A stretch of DNA of 64,000 nt from Mesodorylaimus sp. YZB2_4 (taxonomy: Eukaryota; Nematoda; Enoplea; Dorylaimida; Dorylaimidae): positions 620,001 through 684,000 of the forward strand of contig JASANH010001643.1 of the NCBI GenBank assembly GCA_030248295.1. Reading direction: 5' to 3'. Every line of letters begins with the position of its first letter. The stretch's first letter is position 1. The position numbers and the translations under genes are program-made. The notes under the pieces are model-generated. The model ran no database searches and was not told the origin of the DNA. It saw nothing but the letters and a program-made list of their open reading frames with translations. This document shows positions 22,000-39,240 of this stretch, in pieces.

Positions 22000-24994
22000 T
22001 TAACGATTCTGTTTGAGGAGGGCAGCGGCACCACCTCCTGACGCCCGTCGAGTTGAGACCGAAGAGGAGGCCCCTGGGCATGAATGATCGCCGTGGCGAT
22101 GAGGAGTTGAAGCTGCATCTGACATTTCGCTGTCCGCCTGCTCGACCGCAACACAACGAATACCACGTTTCAGCATGGGCGTGCCTTTGCCTCGTCCTGA
22201 AATCGAACTTGTTTAGATGAGGGCGAGGGGAAGGGGGCATTGCTTACCTAGTACTCTGGCAGACACGCTCAGCACGAACTCTCCATGATCGCTAGATATG
22301 GCAATTTCTTCGTTGACGAGTTTGTCGTGATACGCTTCCAATTCCAGTATGAATTCGTGGCCAGTTTTGTCTGAAAAGCAACGAAGTTATGCACACCTAG
22401 CACACATTCTGACCAACAGTAAGTCTGCCATGAATTGGAGGCTTTTTTGGCGCCTGAGAGGCTGGGTTTGAACAAATCATAGGACGGTTGGACTGAGGCG
22501 AAGAAGAGCTCATGCATGAAGGTAGAAGTAACAGGGGTCCTCATGGACTAGGTAAGACTGGGGTGGGTGGGGACGACGAGTTGGGTGTTGCAACTACAAC
22601 AGGGGCAAGAACCCACACCCCACACGAGCAGTATTTCGTGGAACAGGGAGCGAAAATGCGAGACGTCATCTTGAAGACCGACAGCGGATGGCGACTGCCC
22701 TCCCCCCCCCCCCACCCTATGCCGAAGGAGATCGGCGAGTTGGCCTGCGCCGCTGAGCGTCCGACCATGCACGAAGTCGTTGTCTGCCTGCGAAACATCT
22801 TCCCCGAAATGGTCCTGCCGTGAAGGTTCGTGTGACCAGTCGTGATCAGAATGACGAATGTGCTGGCGATGCTTTGATGTTTGATGATGGTGCCCTTGCG
22901 TGTGCGTTAAACAGTGCTGTGAGGAAACAGCCATTGACAAGCCGACAGGAAAGGCCCCAAATTCCTCAAAGCGGCCAGTCTCCCCAAGGGTAGATTCCAG
23001 TAGATAAAGCGGTGGGGAAAGGTGACTCCTGTATAATGTAAAACGGCAGCCGCGGTGGCTCAGTTGTTTAAAGTGTTGGTCACGCATTGTTTTAGCCGGC
23101 AACCCTGACTGGGAGGTTTTAGTCCGGCTGAGCACTGCAGTTTACTAACAATAAGCCCGTTCTCAGAGAGGGAGATGTAATTAGTCTGTCGCTGGCATAC
23201 TTGGCTTTAGTGCCGTCAATGGGCGCCGAACGAGCAGAGAGTCGGGGAACTGGTCCTCGAACACCAATCGGGAAGGTCCCTCCCTTCTCGCCCAGTATCA
23301 TCCTGAGACGCTGGTGCCCTCGTGTGGAAATGCTCCTAATGGAGACACACAGAGAAAACCTGCCGTGAGAGCTCACGGCCCCGCTAATCATATCATGACT
23401 GCTGGCCAGCTACAGGCAAAAACGGGTTGGAAGTCGCACGGGGCCCAACCCACAAGAATTTTTTAAAAATTGCACCTGGGCAGCCTAGTGCACGCAGTGT
23501 GCTCAGTGAGCCAGCATACTAAAATATCTATCCGCACAAAGCCTCTCGACTCATTTACATGTGACAGAGCGAAAATCAAAGAGACGCAGAGCTGACGACG
23601 AAAGTACATACGAGCACCCTAGCGCAGGGAAACGGATAGGTGTCGCGGCAATGAGGGGCCCCAGGAGATTGGATCGATTAATCTTTGCTGAAGCACATCA
23701 AATAATGCAGCCAGGGGGTTTAAGGCGCATACTTCACCCAGCCTGCGCTTTGCACGTGCACACCGTGCCATTCTGACCAAAGCCCCAATGTGTCATGTCA
23801 ATCAGCATACGCAAACTGTAGCCCCCACCATGTAAACTCATATGCAGCCCTGCCTACATCATCTCACGACCAGCGCACAACTACTGTATGCTGTACATGC
23901 TGTATGTCCCAGGCCCACTGCAAGTTATAGAAACTTACATTTAGCATAACAGAAAGTCCCTTCGACAAGCACATACAATTGCCTTACCTGCATTTGATCT
24001 AATTTCCTTCAATTGCAAATGAGCATTGGCTCGGGCAACGGTCACATTATCGCCCAAGTAACGAGGAACACACAAATTCACCCCGTATCGACGTCCTTCC
24101 TGTAAACAGACACCCATTAACATGGACAACCCAACAAAACCGCCAGCAGAGACAGAGAGAGGGAGCAGAATTCTGCAGAATGGTTCCTGTCACGAAATTC
24201 CCACGGGACAAGCCGCCTTGGCTGTGTTGGTACGCGCCAACCCTCAGTTATTGAGTCCAATTTACATTTGTAGTATGGCTTTCAAGGAACCGACCGAAAC
24301 CCACATATGGCCCAATGCCATTTACATTTGGCAGTTGGAAAATAAATGACCCCAGACACGCAAGAACCCATCTTTCTGCCCACTCCAAGGAAAAGCTTGT
24401 TATTACGAATGCATGGTTTCACAAAGGAAAATCGTTAGCAAAGACGAAACACGCTGCCATGGTAACTCGGCTTGTCTTATTCAGCGTGGGCTCATCGGCT
24501 CTAACTGATAAACCTTCCAAGCTAATCCCACAGCCCCCCCCGCGAGCAAACTCACCTGCAAGAAGCCCAAATGAGCATCGGCGTGCATTCGATCGGGACT
24601 AAGTTGGACGACGATCTCGCCAGCGTGCTCGGGTGTTACTTGATTATCGGGAAAATGGACACGCCCCGAGCTGCCGCTTCTACGAAAAGACATCCCAAGT
24701 CAAGCTATTCAGTCAAAATCAAAACGGAAAATGAGCATTTGAGAAAGCATACCTCGCTCTCGTCTGTTCCAAAGGAACAGCATCTTCGGCCGACGAAACG
24801 GACATGTTCTTTCTAAGAATTCTCTTTGCCGATGTCACAACGACGTTGGCTGGATGCCTTGACGAGGGGGGCAGAGTAGGTGGGTTCGCTGTATTCACGA
24901 TCGTTACACGTCTACTTTGCTTCGCACCACTGACAGATGAGTCCGCAGGAATCGTCCCAGTCGGCTGATTCTTATCTAACGGTGCCTTAGACAT
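22000..24994 (-). CDS. ADISSP: C20orf27/ADISSP family protein
   Basis: 290 residues in six exons on the minus strand: 24994-24753, 24679-24556, 24099-23988, 22492-22418, 22370-22248, 22196-22000. All junctions keep phase. The last two thirds match the C20orf27 family (human adipose-secreted signalling protein): SSGRVHFPDN, HLGFLQ, GRRYGVNLCVP, QPSYDLFKPSL, the block NEEIAISSDHGEFVLSVSAR, then GTPMLKRGIRCV followed by DSEMSD. The first 80 residues (Ser/Pro-rich, basic) and the tail after DSEMSD are extra compared with the vertebrate protein of about 174 residues. No signal peptide is seen. The 1495-bp intron between exons 3 and 4 holds a kinase gene fragment, a SINE and repeat R. Role outside vertebrates unknown. 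Confidence 0.85.
22537..23040 (+). pseudogene. SH2-kinase C-terminal fragment inside an ADISSP intron
   Basis: Plus-strand similarity to the last exon and 3' flank of the kinase remnant at 41.8-43 kb. The readable part is EQYFVEQGAKMRDVILKTDS followed by MPKEIGELA and AERPTMHEVVVCL; compare EQYFVEAGSKLGAVIVRMES and AERPTMSEVAVCL. A run of ten C bases (near 22700) and small indels break the frame, and nothing upstream of the C-lobe is present. It lies antisense within a host gene's intron. Confidence 0.8.
23046..23470 (+). mobile_element. SINE family B, full-length copy
   Basis: Head ccgcggtggctcagttg, B-box-like ggttttagtcc, body with ggaactggtcctcgaacac, and a tail with gtggaaatgctcctaatgga and cccaacccacaagaattt followed by A/T-rich sequence. 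Similar to 35303-35735 along its length. It lies in the same ADISSP intron as the kinase fragment. Confidence 0.85.
23539..23705 (+). repeat. Dispersed repeat R, copy 2
   Basis: Pairs with 13487-13647: gcctctcgactc, gtgacagagcgaaaa, cagagctgacgacga, gtacatacgag, gaaacggataggt and tttgctgaagcacatca in order. It follows SINE B and the kinase fragment here, whereas at 13 kb it precedes the kinase piece. Confidence 0.75.
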
Positions 24995-25539
24995 AATTGA
25001 ACAAGAAATGTACAATTGTCACTTAAATCACGGACGGGGCCAAGTTTGGGTCTAAGAGCGTTTAGGCACGAACCACGAACATCCGCTCAGGCTCGAAAGA
25101 GGGAAATCGCCAAGGCCGTTTGCTAGACAGGGATGGGAGGAGCGTGTCCTCCGAGGCTTCCCGTTGCCCGAAGCGCCATTACCATAGCGATAAGGCATGC
25201 GCAAAAATTAAACGCACTGCATTACTGGACACTCTTCAATCTCTTTGTTATTAGAAAAAGCCGCCTTCACTAATATATACTTGGCCCAAGGTCGCTCATC
25301 GCCCTTTCCCGGGACCCCTCGTCCTCCCTCGACGCCCGCAAAACCAAGACATGAAATCACCATTTTCCAGTATCAAAACGCAGACTCGTTCCGTATAATA
25401 AAGCACCCAGCGTCATTTGACGATGCGTTTTTACTCTCTGGCAACTGAAATATAATCAAGTACCAACAACTAAACCAACTTCTCTTTCTCCTACGTACGC
25501 CACCAAGTCAACCGAATAATCGCCGATCAATGCCTTTCA
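24995..25539. other. Gap between ADISSP and mortalin genes
   Basis: Both flanking genes are on the minus strand, so this is the mortalin 3' flank and the ADISSP upstream region. No further gene seen. Confidence 0.45.
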
Positions 25540-29225
<3,686 letters not shown>

Positions 29226-29939
29226 TTTTCTTTTCTTTTCCTAATGTTGTTGTCGATTTCAATCGATCCCCAAAATGCCGAAAATGTCAACGTAAATAAA
29301 TTCCAACAATCTAAAACGAACACCGTTCGAGATAGACCCCGAAGAAACAACGATAAGATCTGCTTTTTCCTCGCTAGCTAGCTGATGCAAGTTCGCGCGC
29401 ACACCTCCGCTTAAGCAGAGCTAAATTGATGTAAGCATGACAATTACGCACTCACGCTTATGACAATTTGAATAGGCACCTGCTTCAATCAAGCCTCATC
29501 ACCCATCGCTTCCTATTCATTATAAACACAATAATTATCTTTTGCCTGATCGCTAGTTTCGATCATTTTTAAAGCAATGGGCAGAAACTTTATTCCATAA
29601 GTGCCGCAGCTTAGCTTCTCCCAACGAGCGAAAAAATTAGCTTAGGCACGAAGCACAGGCGCGAAAAACTCGTGCTAACGTACAGGCACGAAAAACTTGC
29701 GGAAGTACGGTTCATTTGACATCGAGATCAAAAGTTTTCTGTATCTTACGGCAGGAAAAAGGAAAATTTAGTTTCCCGCCTTTTGGTCAGAGTTTGTCAT
29801 AAGCGGCTTAGCATCATCGCTTGAATTGAAACCCGCGTGCGCGTCCAGTTTGCGTGTTGGAAAAAATGAAAACATAAACAAGGAAGCAAACTGTTCCAGT
29901 CCTCTCGCTCAGCAGTGCTTTTTTCAGTCGGGGTTCTGT
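29226..29939. other. Divergent upstream region of mortalin and TACC
   Basis: The promoter of mortalin (minus) must be here. A short sequence around gcacgaaaaac is repeated twice near 29646-29700. No heat-shock element could be asserted with confidence. Confidence 0.35.
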
Positions 29940-30051
29940 TTTAACGTCTGAGAAGTTTTATCGAGTGCAGCCATCGACCAGACAATATTACGGTCAGTCC
30001 CTTGCTCTATATCACGATTCGAACCGCCTTGGAACAGCTTCAAGTTGCAGG
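29940..30051 (+). other. Possible 5' untranslated exon of TACC
   Basis: Ends in agttgcag followed by a strong donor, gtacgtgag. It lies upstream of the first coding exon at 31083 on the same strand and contains no useful open frame. Purely positional evidence. Confidence 0.25.
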
Positions 30052-31082
30052 TACGTGAGGACGTTTTTCTGTGATTCAGACTGTTACATTACCTTAGATA
30101 GGCAAAGTGTTTCTATAGATCCATTCCGTTCGTTTACCAACTGCGGGAGGGAGCAGCTAAATGATGTTGACTAAGAAACAATCGAATCTTTCTCACGTGC
30201 CTGGATGAATGTTGATCCAACTTGGTTGGGCAATTTGCTCCGATCGTTACCTCGATTAGGATTGCAAAAATGTTTCGAAACCGCGGGATCAGAGCTAAGA
30301 AAGATGGAGGGCTCAGTTTTTTGTTGTAGAGGTCTTCGAAAACATTGAAACTGGACACGCCGCCATATACGCTGTTCTATTTCAGCAGCTGGCGGCTAGC
30401 CACGGCTGCAGCTGTTAGTCTGCTTGGCACGGCAGAACAGGAGTCTTTTTCGAAATCACATCTTCATTGCTAAATGGCTTTCTTGTTCCTGCTCGTTCAA
30501 GCATTTTGAATAAACAAAGTTTGTTCTATCAAGATCAAGTCGACCCCTTGAAGCTTCCTGCTTTGAATTGGCACCGCCTCTTGACATCAAAGTAACCTGT
30601 CTCATTTTCGTACAGGTTTTACGTGCTAGTTTGCCCGTTACCAGTAACTGAATCGAACATCGCTCTTATCTGTGCAATTTTATGAAAACTGGCACAGGTA
30701 AAACACGCCGACGGCAAACCCGCTTTGCAGCCTATTCGTTCAGGCGCAGCGTCGTTTTCATTTGTGTCAGCTCTGGAGATGCTCTAGCAGCCTGGAACAC
30801 GTTATCTACTGTGCATTCTACTGAACGTACTGCCTTTTCTGCGGGTGGATATATTTTCATTGGTAGTGGTGGCTTTCATTCGTTTTCTTCTGTCTCGTCG
30901 ATTGCTTGTTTTTGTGCCAACATTTTTTAACACCTAAACTATAATTGCTTGCGATGAACAAACTTGATTTCCCTATCTCCTCCACAATTGCTCTAACGAC
31001 GGTACATTAGGAACCTAGTATATTGGCGGCCTCGTATCAGTCCAACGATCTTTGCTCCCAGTATAATTTGACCTGCTGGGCC
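30052..31082. other. Gene-free stretch upstream of TACC coding exon 1
   Basis: No exon of a known family is seen on either strand. Probably 5' intron or promoter of the TACC gene. Confidence 0.4.
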
Positions 31083-34000
31083 ATGGCGTCATTCTTTTCT
31101 GGTTTATTAGCCTCGCTCAAGGTAATGGCCCGATAAGATCACGTGTTGTGTTATAACCTATGTTTTGATAAGTATCTTTCCTCGCTGGTACATTTCTGTA
31201 CGAGCATTGCCACACCCTTCGTCATTGCGTGCATTTCAAACGAAGGGGCACGCGCATGATATTGCGTTGCGTCTGCCAAAATTCGCGAGGTTGTTGAACG
31301 AACGTTTACTCCGACTGGATCCACGGTGTTTGCTCTTTACTGCGTGGAACAGTAAACATTGGAAAGTTGAGTAGGGTATACTGGAAGGAGGCTGAAAGAT
31401 CTGCTATGTACTATGCAAATTTTACCATACGGCCTTTGCCTCTTACATAGGCCTTTTTATGACATCAGTTGATCGGCATAGTAGACCGGTTTCTTTTTAA
31501 TTGTTCGTTCCTTGTTGGTTCCACTGATAACCTGCCTTAGTATAGCACCTGATAGAGTGTGGTGCAGTCGGGTCTTGCAGTGCTTCGGTCACTCGAGCCA
31601 CGTTGGGTGCTTCGCCTTTGGATGTAGTACAGACGGCCGACATCACTGATTTTACTGCACTATTTTATCGATTGAAGGACTGCTTGCTGTGCTAACTACT
31701 TCCTTTTTTTAGGTTACGTTCTTTTCACCAAAAAACGATCCAAATCCTTCAGATAATCAATCGAAAAACGCTATGCCTTCTTTCGGGTTGCCTTCAATGG
31801 ATGAATCCGTGACCAATCACTCGGCCTTGATGGAAAAGGTCGACGAAGCCAACGATGACGCGCCTCATCGTCAGTCTGGCGGCGCAAATGAAGCCGTGCC
31901 AGAAGTAGTCGATAACGAGAATTCTGAAGCGAAATCGGAACAACATTCGGGCAATGATATCGAGTCAATTCGAGACGATGACGTCGAAGGAGCCAAGGAA
32001 GCCTTGTGCGATGACGACAACAAAGTGGAACAGCTAGTCAACCAGAATGCTGGCGAGTCCAAAACTGAACTGTCGTTGATCAGCGAAATCAAACAGGAAA
32101 CCTTGCTCAATGCGCCTCCTGCAGAAGTTCAAGATACCCGAAATGGTCAACAAGCGGTTGTGGCCGAGAATGCGGGTTCAGAGGCCGTACCGTTGGTGTT
32201 CAATAGCAGCCAGTCTTCGGCGGACGAAGAATACGCATCTCCTGTATCCGCAATAGGGCAAGAAAAGTCAAATTACTGTCCAATGTCTGACAGTCAACAT
32301 CAATCACCTCAGGAGTGCGAGATGACATCTCCTAGACCAAGGGATTCTGAAAATCTTACATCCCCAATGGCAAGCAGTGACCAAGCGTCGTTTACTTCGG
32401 CCAGATCGAATTTGATGGACCAATTCAATAACTCGGTCGAACCGATGGAAATCGACAGCGCAGCCGACAATACTGCCACGAATTTGGAGTGAGTAGAATG
32501 CATGTGTATCACGTGGGGGATAGTCTTGCAGTGCAGGGACTAGTTAGGCTCGGTGCGGGTTTTTGTGTTTAAACTTTTTATGCGGCGAACTTCTTTTATG
32601 TTGCACCAACGTTGAGCAAACCATTTTCAATCCAAAGTCGTGTAACACGGAATTCATCCATACGTATTTTTGGCAAACTTGAATTACCGCGTGAAAGCAT
32701 AGACCCGCTTAGTTCATATGAGCTCTGTGCGTCTTGACACACAATCAACAGGCTTAACCACCGTGCGCTTGCTCTTATAGGGCTGCAGGCGGCGCATCTG
32801 GTTGTCCAAGCGAAAGTCAAAAACTTCCCGATGAAGTCGTTCCGCAAGACGTGATGAGTGCCGAAGAAAGCGTGATGCCAGTATCAGCGCCTCAGGCGCC
32901 AGTTTCGGGCGACATGCCAACCGACGAAAAACCGTTATGCGGTAAAGGATCGTACGCCATCGACTGGGATAATTTCGACGAAAATGCAGTACCAAATCCG
33001 TTCGGCGGCCGTGTATCCTCTGGCGGGAAGTCAAAAGCTCCGATCAAACGTCCTGTAAAGAAGACAGCAAAAACTACGGAAAAGCCAAATGAACCATCGG
33101 AGCAGGGAAGCGGAGATGCTGTTCCGTCAGCTGACAACAATGCGAATGAAGTCAGATCGATCGAAAAATCTGAAAAACCCGAAGAGCAAGCCGCTGCTTG
33201 TGCGAAGAGCGATGACGATGTGAAAAACTCGAACGTGGTCGCTGAAGAGACGACCATTTCAGAATCTCATGCAAAGGTATGTAAAGGGTGTCCTTATTTG
33301 TTTGCCTGTGCGTGCGGGGCACTGTTGGAATCTTGTTTGCCTGTGCTGAGGCTTTTACGAGGCCGCCATGCTGAAATCTTCGTTTCATCCTGATCGTTTG
33401 TTCTAGGAAGCGACGGACACTGCACGCAATGTGGCAAAACCAAGCCGTCAGCCAACGCAACAAACGGCCGTCGTTAGTCCGACTGTGCACGTGGCAGCCG
33501 TTAGTGGCAGTGGCAACGAAGCGGTCAGTAATGCGTCTCAAAATGCTTTACGACGGCCACCCATAAAGAGCAGTCCGGCTGCGAATGCTGCTGTGCAACA
33601 AACGGTGCCGATACCAGCTCAAAACAATCGCCATAAATCGCCTCTTGGTGCCAGAAGTGGCGACGAATCGATTTCTGAAGAGGAAATGTTCGTTATGGCG
33701 TCATCGGATCCGTTCAACGACTCAGCAGCTTTCGAATACTTACAACAAGCCGGTGCACGCGATTCTGGAGAAACAAATTTGCATCGTCAATCGTTGTATC
33801 GAAAATTTGATCCGTTACTCGCCGGTGATTTCAGCGCGACTCTAGCTAACGAGAATCAACAAGCGCGTAGACAGCAGCAGGCTCCTGCTCCAGGAATCTC
33901 GGATGAAGTAATTTCGATGAATGATATCACTTTCACTGACAAGTAAGCAACGTATTAGAGTTGTTTGTGGGAGAAGGGAAACTTATACTGTGCCGTCTTC

Positions 34001-36483
34001 TTACTGGTCTCAGGAATAAGAAAAAGAAGAAGAAGTAAGGCTCCTGCGTGTATGTTTGATGTCGTCCAAGCTTTTTCAGTACAGTTCTTTTCGAGTAGTT
34101 TCATGTTGTCGGAGTAAGGGACTTGGGTTTTTTTTGTAGTTTCCCTACATTGTATATCTAAGTTAATATCGGAAATTAGGCGTCATTTTTTTGACTCTTG
34201 TTTTTTATTTTGTGAAGTCTATTGTTCGGCGCGTTCAGCTGGTTTAAATTTGTTGTAATTTCCTATCTTTTTATGGTTAACGGGCCGATGTTTTAGGGAT
34301 GAATTGCTACTTACGACTACACCAATCCCGGTCAATGATCAAGGGCGCGGTGACGCATCAGTTGCAACGCCAGCAACGGTTGTAAAAAAGAAAAACGGGC
34401 CAAGGGTTCAATCCGGAGCTAATGAAAGTCTAGGACATGGAGATGGTCCTGATGCGGATAGGCTACTGTCAATTACGCCCGGCAGTCAAGTAAGTGTCTT
34501 TTATGCCCCAATATTTTGTACTGCGACGACATGCTCTTTTTAGGGTAACAGCCCAGGATTGGCTTCTTCGTCTGGGCAGGATGTCAGGTTGCAATTTCAA
34601 GCGTTGTTGCTGGCCAAAGAGAAGGAATTTTTCCTTCGATTGCAAGAAGAGCAAGAAAAACGTAAGCAATTGGAAAAAGAGCTCGTTTTGGTCAAGAAAG
34701 AATCGGAAGCGGCGAAAACCAACTCTGCCGAGATGAGGTATATCCTTGCGCCTTGAGGTAACAGCAAGCGTGGCCATGTCTTTTTTCTTTGTTAGTTTTG
34801 TGGTAGCAGAGTACGAAAAGACCGTTCGGCAATTGATTGGTAAGTGACTTTGTGATGGAAGGATGTCTGATTTGAGACATGGGGAATGGATAGTTGCCCA
34901 AGGTGGTAGTCCATGTGGAATGGATGCTGAGGGCCACAGGAGATATCCAGGGGGGCGGGAGCAACCAAAAAACCGATACTGAGTTTATCTCAAGCTGCCC
35001 GTCGATTATGGGTGAGCAGAACACAAAGTAGCTTTATTGTTTTAGCTGAAAAGGACAAACCAAAGCAAAATCGAAACAATGGCGAGCTGGAACTTGTACA
35101 GAAGGAACGTGATCAAGTAAGTTTAACTTCGGAAATCGACTGGATATATTTTTTTTAAGAATATTGTTTTCAGGCTCTCGAGGACCTTCAAACAGTGGAG
35201 AACGCGTTTTCCGAATTGAACCGCCGTTATGAGACTCTACGCAATAGTTCAGTGGAATTCAAGAAGGTAAGGAAGGACCAGCGATAGTGGGCAAATTGTT
35301 GGGAGCCGCGGTGTCTCAGTTGATTGAAGTGTTGATCGTGTATTGCTTCGGCCAGCAACCCTGACCGCGAGGTTCTAGTCCGGCTGAGGACGGCAGTTTT
35401 GTAAGCCCGTTCTTAGAGAGGGCGGTGTCGTCAGTTTGTCGCTAGCGTTGCCTACTTGCTCAAGTGTCGTCAATCGGCACCGAAGGAGTAGAGAGTCAGG
35501 GAACTGGTCCTCGAACACTAGTAGGGGAGGTCCCCCTGCTCGCCCGGTATCATCCTGGGACCCTGGTACTGACACAGCATGCCCTCGGCGAGGTGCTCCT
35601 AGTGGAGACGTCAGAGGGAACCTGGCATGAGAGCTGATCATCTCACGGCCTTGCTTATCATATGACTGGAACGGGCTGTAAGTCTCGAGGGGAAACGGAA
35701 CCCAACCCACAAAACTAAAAACAACCTGGGCAAAAATCGTTATCGTACGTTTTCTTTTAGAACGAGGAAGCTCTAAAGGCGTCTCTGGCCGAATATCAAC
35801 TCAAATTGAAGAAGGCAGAGGAAAAATTCAACAAGCTTTATGCCCACGCGGAGCATAAACTGGAGCTGTAAGTTTTTCAACATTGCTTTATTGGAGGCCT
35901 TCTCGCAACTGGCGCCATCTCTATCCCATCCATACCCAAAGTACGATCATGTCTTCGCGGCTTAGAAATAGCCCTACACAGACTCCCTGAAACATATCCC
36001 CTTTGCATGAATGGCGTTAATCTTATTTCAGTGCTAATCAAGAAATCGAAAAGCTACAAAAATCGAAGGAAACTGACACTATTGCGTTGAGGGCTCTCTT
36101 AAAAAAACGGTAAGTCTCCTTTTGCCAGCAATGCTGTGCGGGTAATGTTACTGTCTGGTTTTTAGGGAGCTGCAAGTCGAGACTTTAGAAAAGAACTTGG
36201 AACAGAAAGTAAGTTATGAGAACTATATTGGAGTGGGCCATGGGAGCTGAGCCGTCCAGCCGCTTTGATATGGAAATATGAATTGGGTCTCATTTTGTGA
36301 TGGTTGAGCCAAGTCTGAGGGGCTCGTAATTCTGCGAGGCATGGGTATGGAATCGACAGGAAATTCTTTGCTATCGGTCTATGAAAAAAAATGTTACATT
36401 ATCCGCTCTGCTTTTAGCAAAAAGAAATCCAAGAACTTACGGCCATTTGCGACGAACTGATCCAGAAAGCTGGCGGTCATTGA
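31083..36483 (+). CDS. TACC: Transforming acidic coiled-coil (TACC) protein
   Basis: 918 residues in 14 exons: 31083-31121, 31713-32488, 32781-33276, 33407-33942, 34014-34034, 34297-34489, 34544-34737, 34796-34839, 35046-35116, 35174-35266, 35761-35867, 36032-36109, 36166-36208, 36418-36483; phase agrees at every junction. The N-terminal two thirds are acidic and disordered, with a conserved motif near residue 327 (GKGSYAIDWDNFDENAVPNP) like the SYxxDWDxFDxPNxNPF repeats of TACCs. From about residue 690 to the end is the coiled-coil TACC domain (FVVAEYEKTVRQLI, ERDQALEDLQTVENAFSELN, NEEALKASLAEYQ, ending ICDELIQKAGGH). TACCs bind XMAP215/chTOG and stabilise centrosomal and spindle microtubules. 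Exon 5 is a 21-nt microexon rich in lysine. A SINE B sits in intron 10. The 5' end is the least certain part. Confidence 0.92.
34014..34034 (+). other. 21-nt lysine microexon of TACC
   Basis: Flanked by a good acceptor (ctggtctcag) and donor (gtaagg). Inclusion adds seven residues, NKKKKK in core, without changing frame; skipping also keeps frame because both neighbours join in phase 2. If its donor is ignored, a TAA follows at once, ending the protein before the TACC domain. Confidence 0.65.
35303..35735 (+). mobile_element. SINE family B, full-length copy in TACC intron 10
   Basis: Head gagccgcggtgtctcagttg, B-box-like ggttctagtcc, body ggaactggtcctcgaacac, tail gaggtgctcctagtggaga and cccaacccacaaaact. 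It matches 23046-23470 along its length and is in sense with TACC. Confidence 0.85.
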
Positions 36484-37018
36484 AAAGTCGGATGTGCAAC
36501 GGTTACTTGAAGCAGCCTCGCACAAATTGGTTTCCAAAAGACTATTGTATTTTGTGGAGTTTTTCTGGACTCACAGTTTTCCATTTACACTGTGTCTTGG
36601 TGTGGCTGCATGCACATTTTTGTACGCTTTCTGATGGCCAGTCGTTTTAAATGGATTTCTTTTGTAACACCTATTTATTGTACTAATAAGAGTTCTGTTT
36701 CCATGCCGACTGGACTGGTGCTTCGGCAGTCATGACAATGCCAACTCTCAACTGCCTCAATAACCGAAACACCCCAGTCTGATGATCCCAACTTTTAACT
36801 GCTTCGCTGATGTGATAGGCAACAAGCTTTCACGCGTGCTAGCTGGCAATTTTTTAGGCCTGCCTTTGACTGTGTCACAGTCCTGGCCTACAGTATTTCA
36901 ATCAGGGATAAGGCAATAACGAACGCTAAGGTTCCTAAGCGATTCCAATTTTCTTCAACATAATTCGTTCAAAACAAAACGAAACACGACTCATCGCAAC
37001 ATCCAATCGTATCATTTA
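36484..37018. other. 3' flanks of convergent TACC and ubiquitin-S27a genes
   Basis: No further gene seen. Confidence 0.4.
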
Positions 37019-38261
<1,243 letters not shown>

Positions 38262-38835
38262 TTTGATTTACTTTTCTCAAAACGACATTGTATTGGTAAA
38301 CTCTTTCTTACGAAATTTATTTCCAGACTCCCTAACACACCAACAAAATTATTTTTTGTTCTTGTTGAGAAATCACTTGCTACTCAATCAAACGCACACA
38401 TTAACAAAGTTCTTATGACAAAAGCCAATGAGCTGATGCGCAGGTAGGGTTATTTGCGGCAAACGCAAGCCGTTAGAGGTTCATGGATTACGGAACTAGC
38501 ACAAACTGGCAGGATCTCGCGCCGACAAGATCTCTCCATTTCACTTTTTCCGCTGTTGAAAAGCGCACACATGAATCACAGTCACGTCATTCGATCATTC
38601 AAACAAACATCGATCACATTAGACCCTACCACTTGGGCGAGGCATTCGAATTAGACGATATGAGCCCTCCAATCAGTAAGAAAGCGTTGTCGATGATCGG
38701 CTTGCTCCTGACTGCTTTTGCGCAAGCGAATTGTTGCCTCAAACCATCAGCCTGTTTTATACCTGTCATTCGGATCACTCGGTGAATTGCGTGATTGCCG
38801 AATCTTGCGACTCTTGCTCCTTCTGCTCCTGTTTT
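38262..38835. other. Upstream flank of ubiquitin-S27a
   Basis: Promoter side of the minus-strand gene. Short open frames only; nothing recognised. Confidence 0.4.
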
Positions 38836-39240
38836 ACCACATCACCAAGCACTTGACAGCGCACTCGGGGGGTGAAGGGGCACATTATGCAAGAATTTCT
38901 TTACCGGACCGCGAGTCGAACACTCGCCCATGAGGCTGCGCTACCTGGCGTGAGAGGCAGACGCCTAGCCCACACCAGGCCTCGAGCCCGGTCACACGCC
39001 TTGCGACTGACCAAACTATAGCACCACGAGCACCCCACTCTAACATCACATCGAGCTCATTCAACGCTTCCTCCTTTCGGCGATTTTGGAGTGGGCAAGT
39101 ATTCTTCCATTCACTCTTTGTTGGCGAGGTGGTCGGTGATTCGGTTTTCCCTTTTCGCGGCGCTAAACTCTGCAACGAAAGCTTTCGCTCACGAATCGGC
39201 GGCTTTCACAACTTCACTATTTACCTTCAACTTGCACCCC
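38836..39240 (-). repeat. 405-bp duplicate of the PP1-like gene's last exon plus tRNA-like SINE head
   Basis: Nearly identical to 43998-44405. It runs from ttttaccacatcaccaagcac to ccttcaacttgcacccc, with a few substitutions and small indels. At 44 kb this unit is the final exon, final intron and the edge of the preceding exon of the phosphatase gene. Here it stands alone, and similarity stops within that exon edge. The minus strand carries a B-box-like gtgttcgactcgc and a tRNA-like ggcgtctgcctctcacgcc, related to the SINE head at 5136. Confidence 0.85.
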
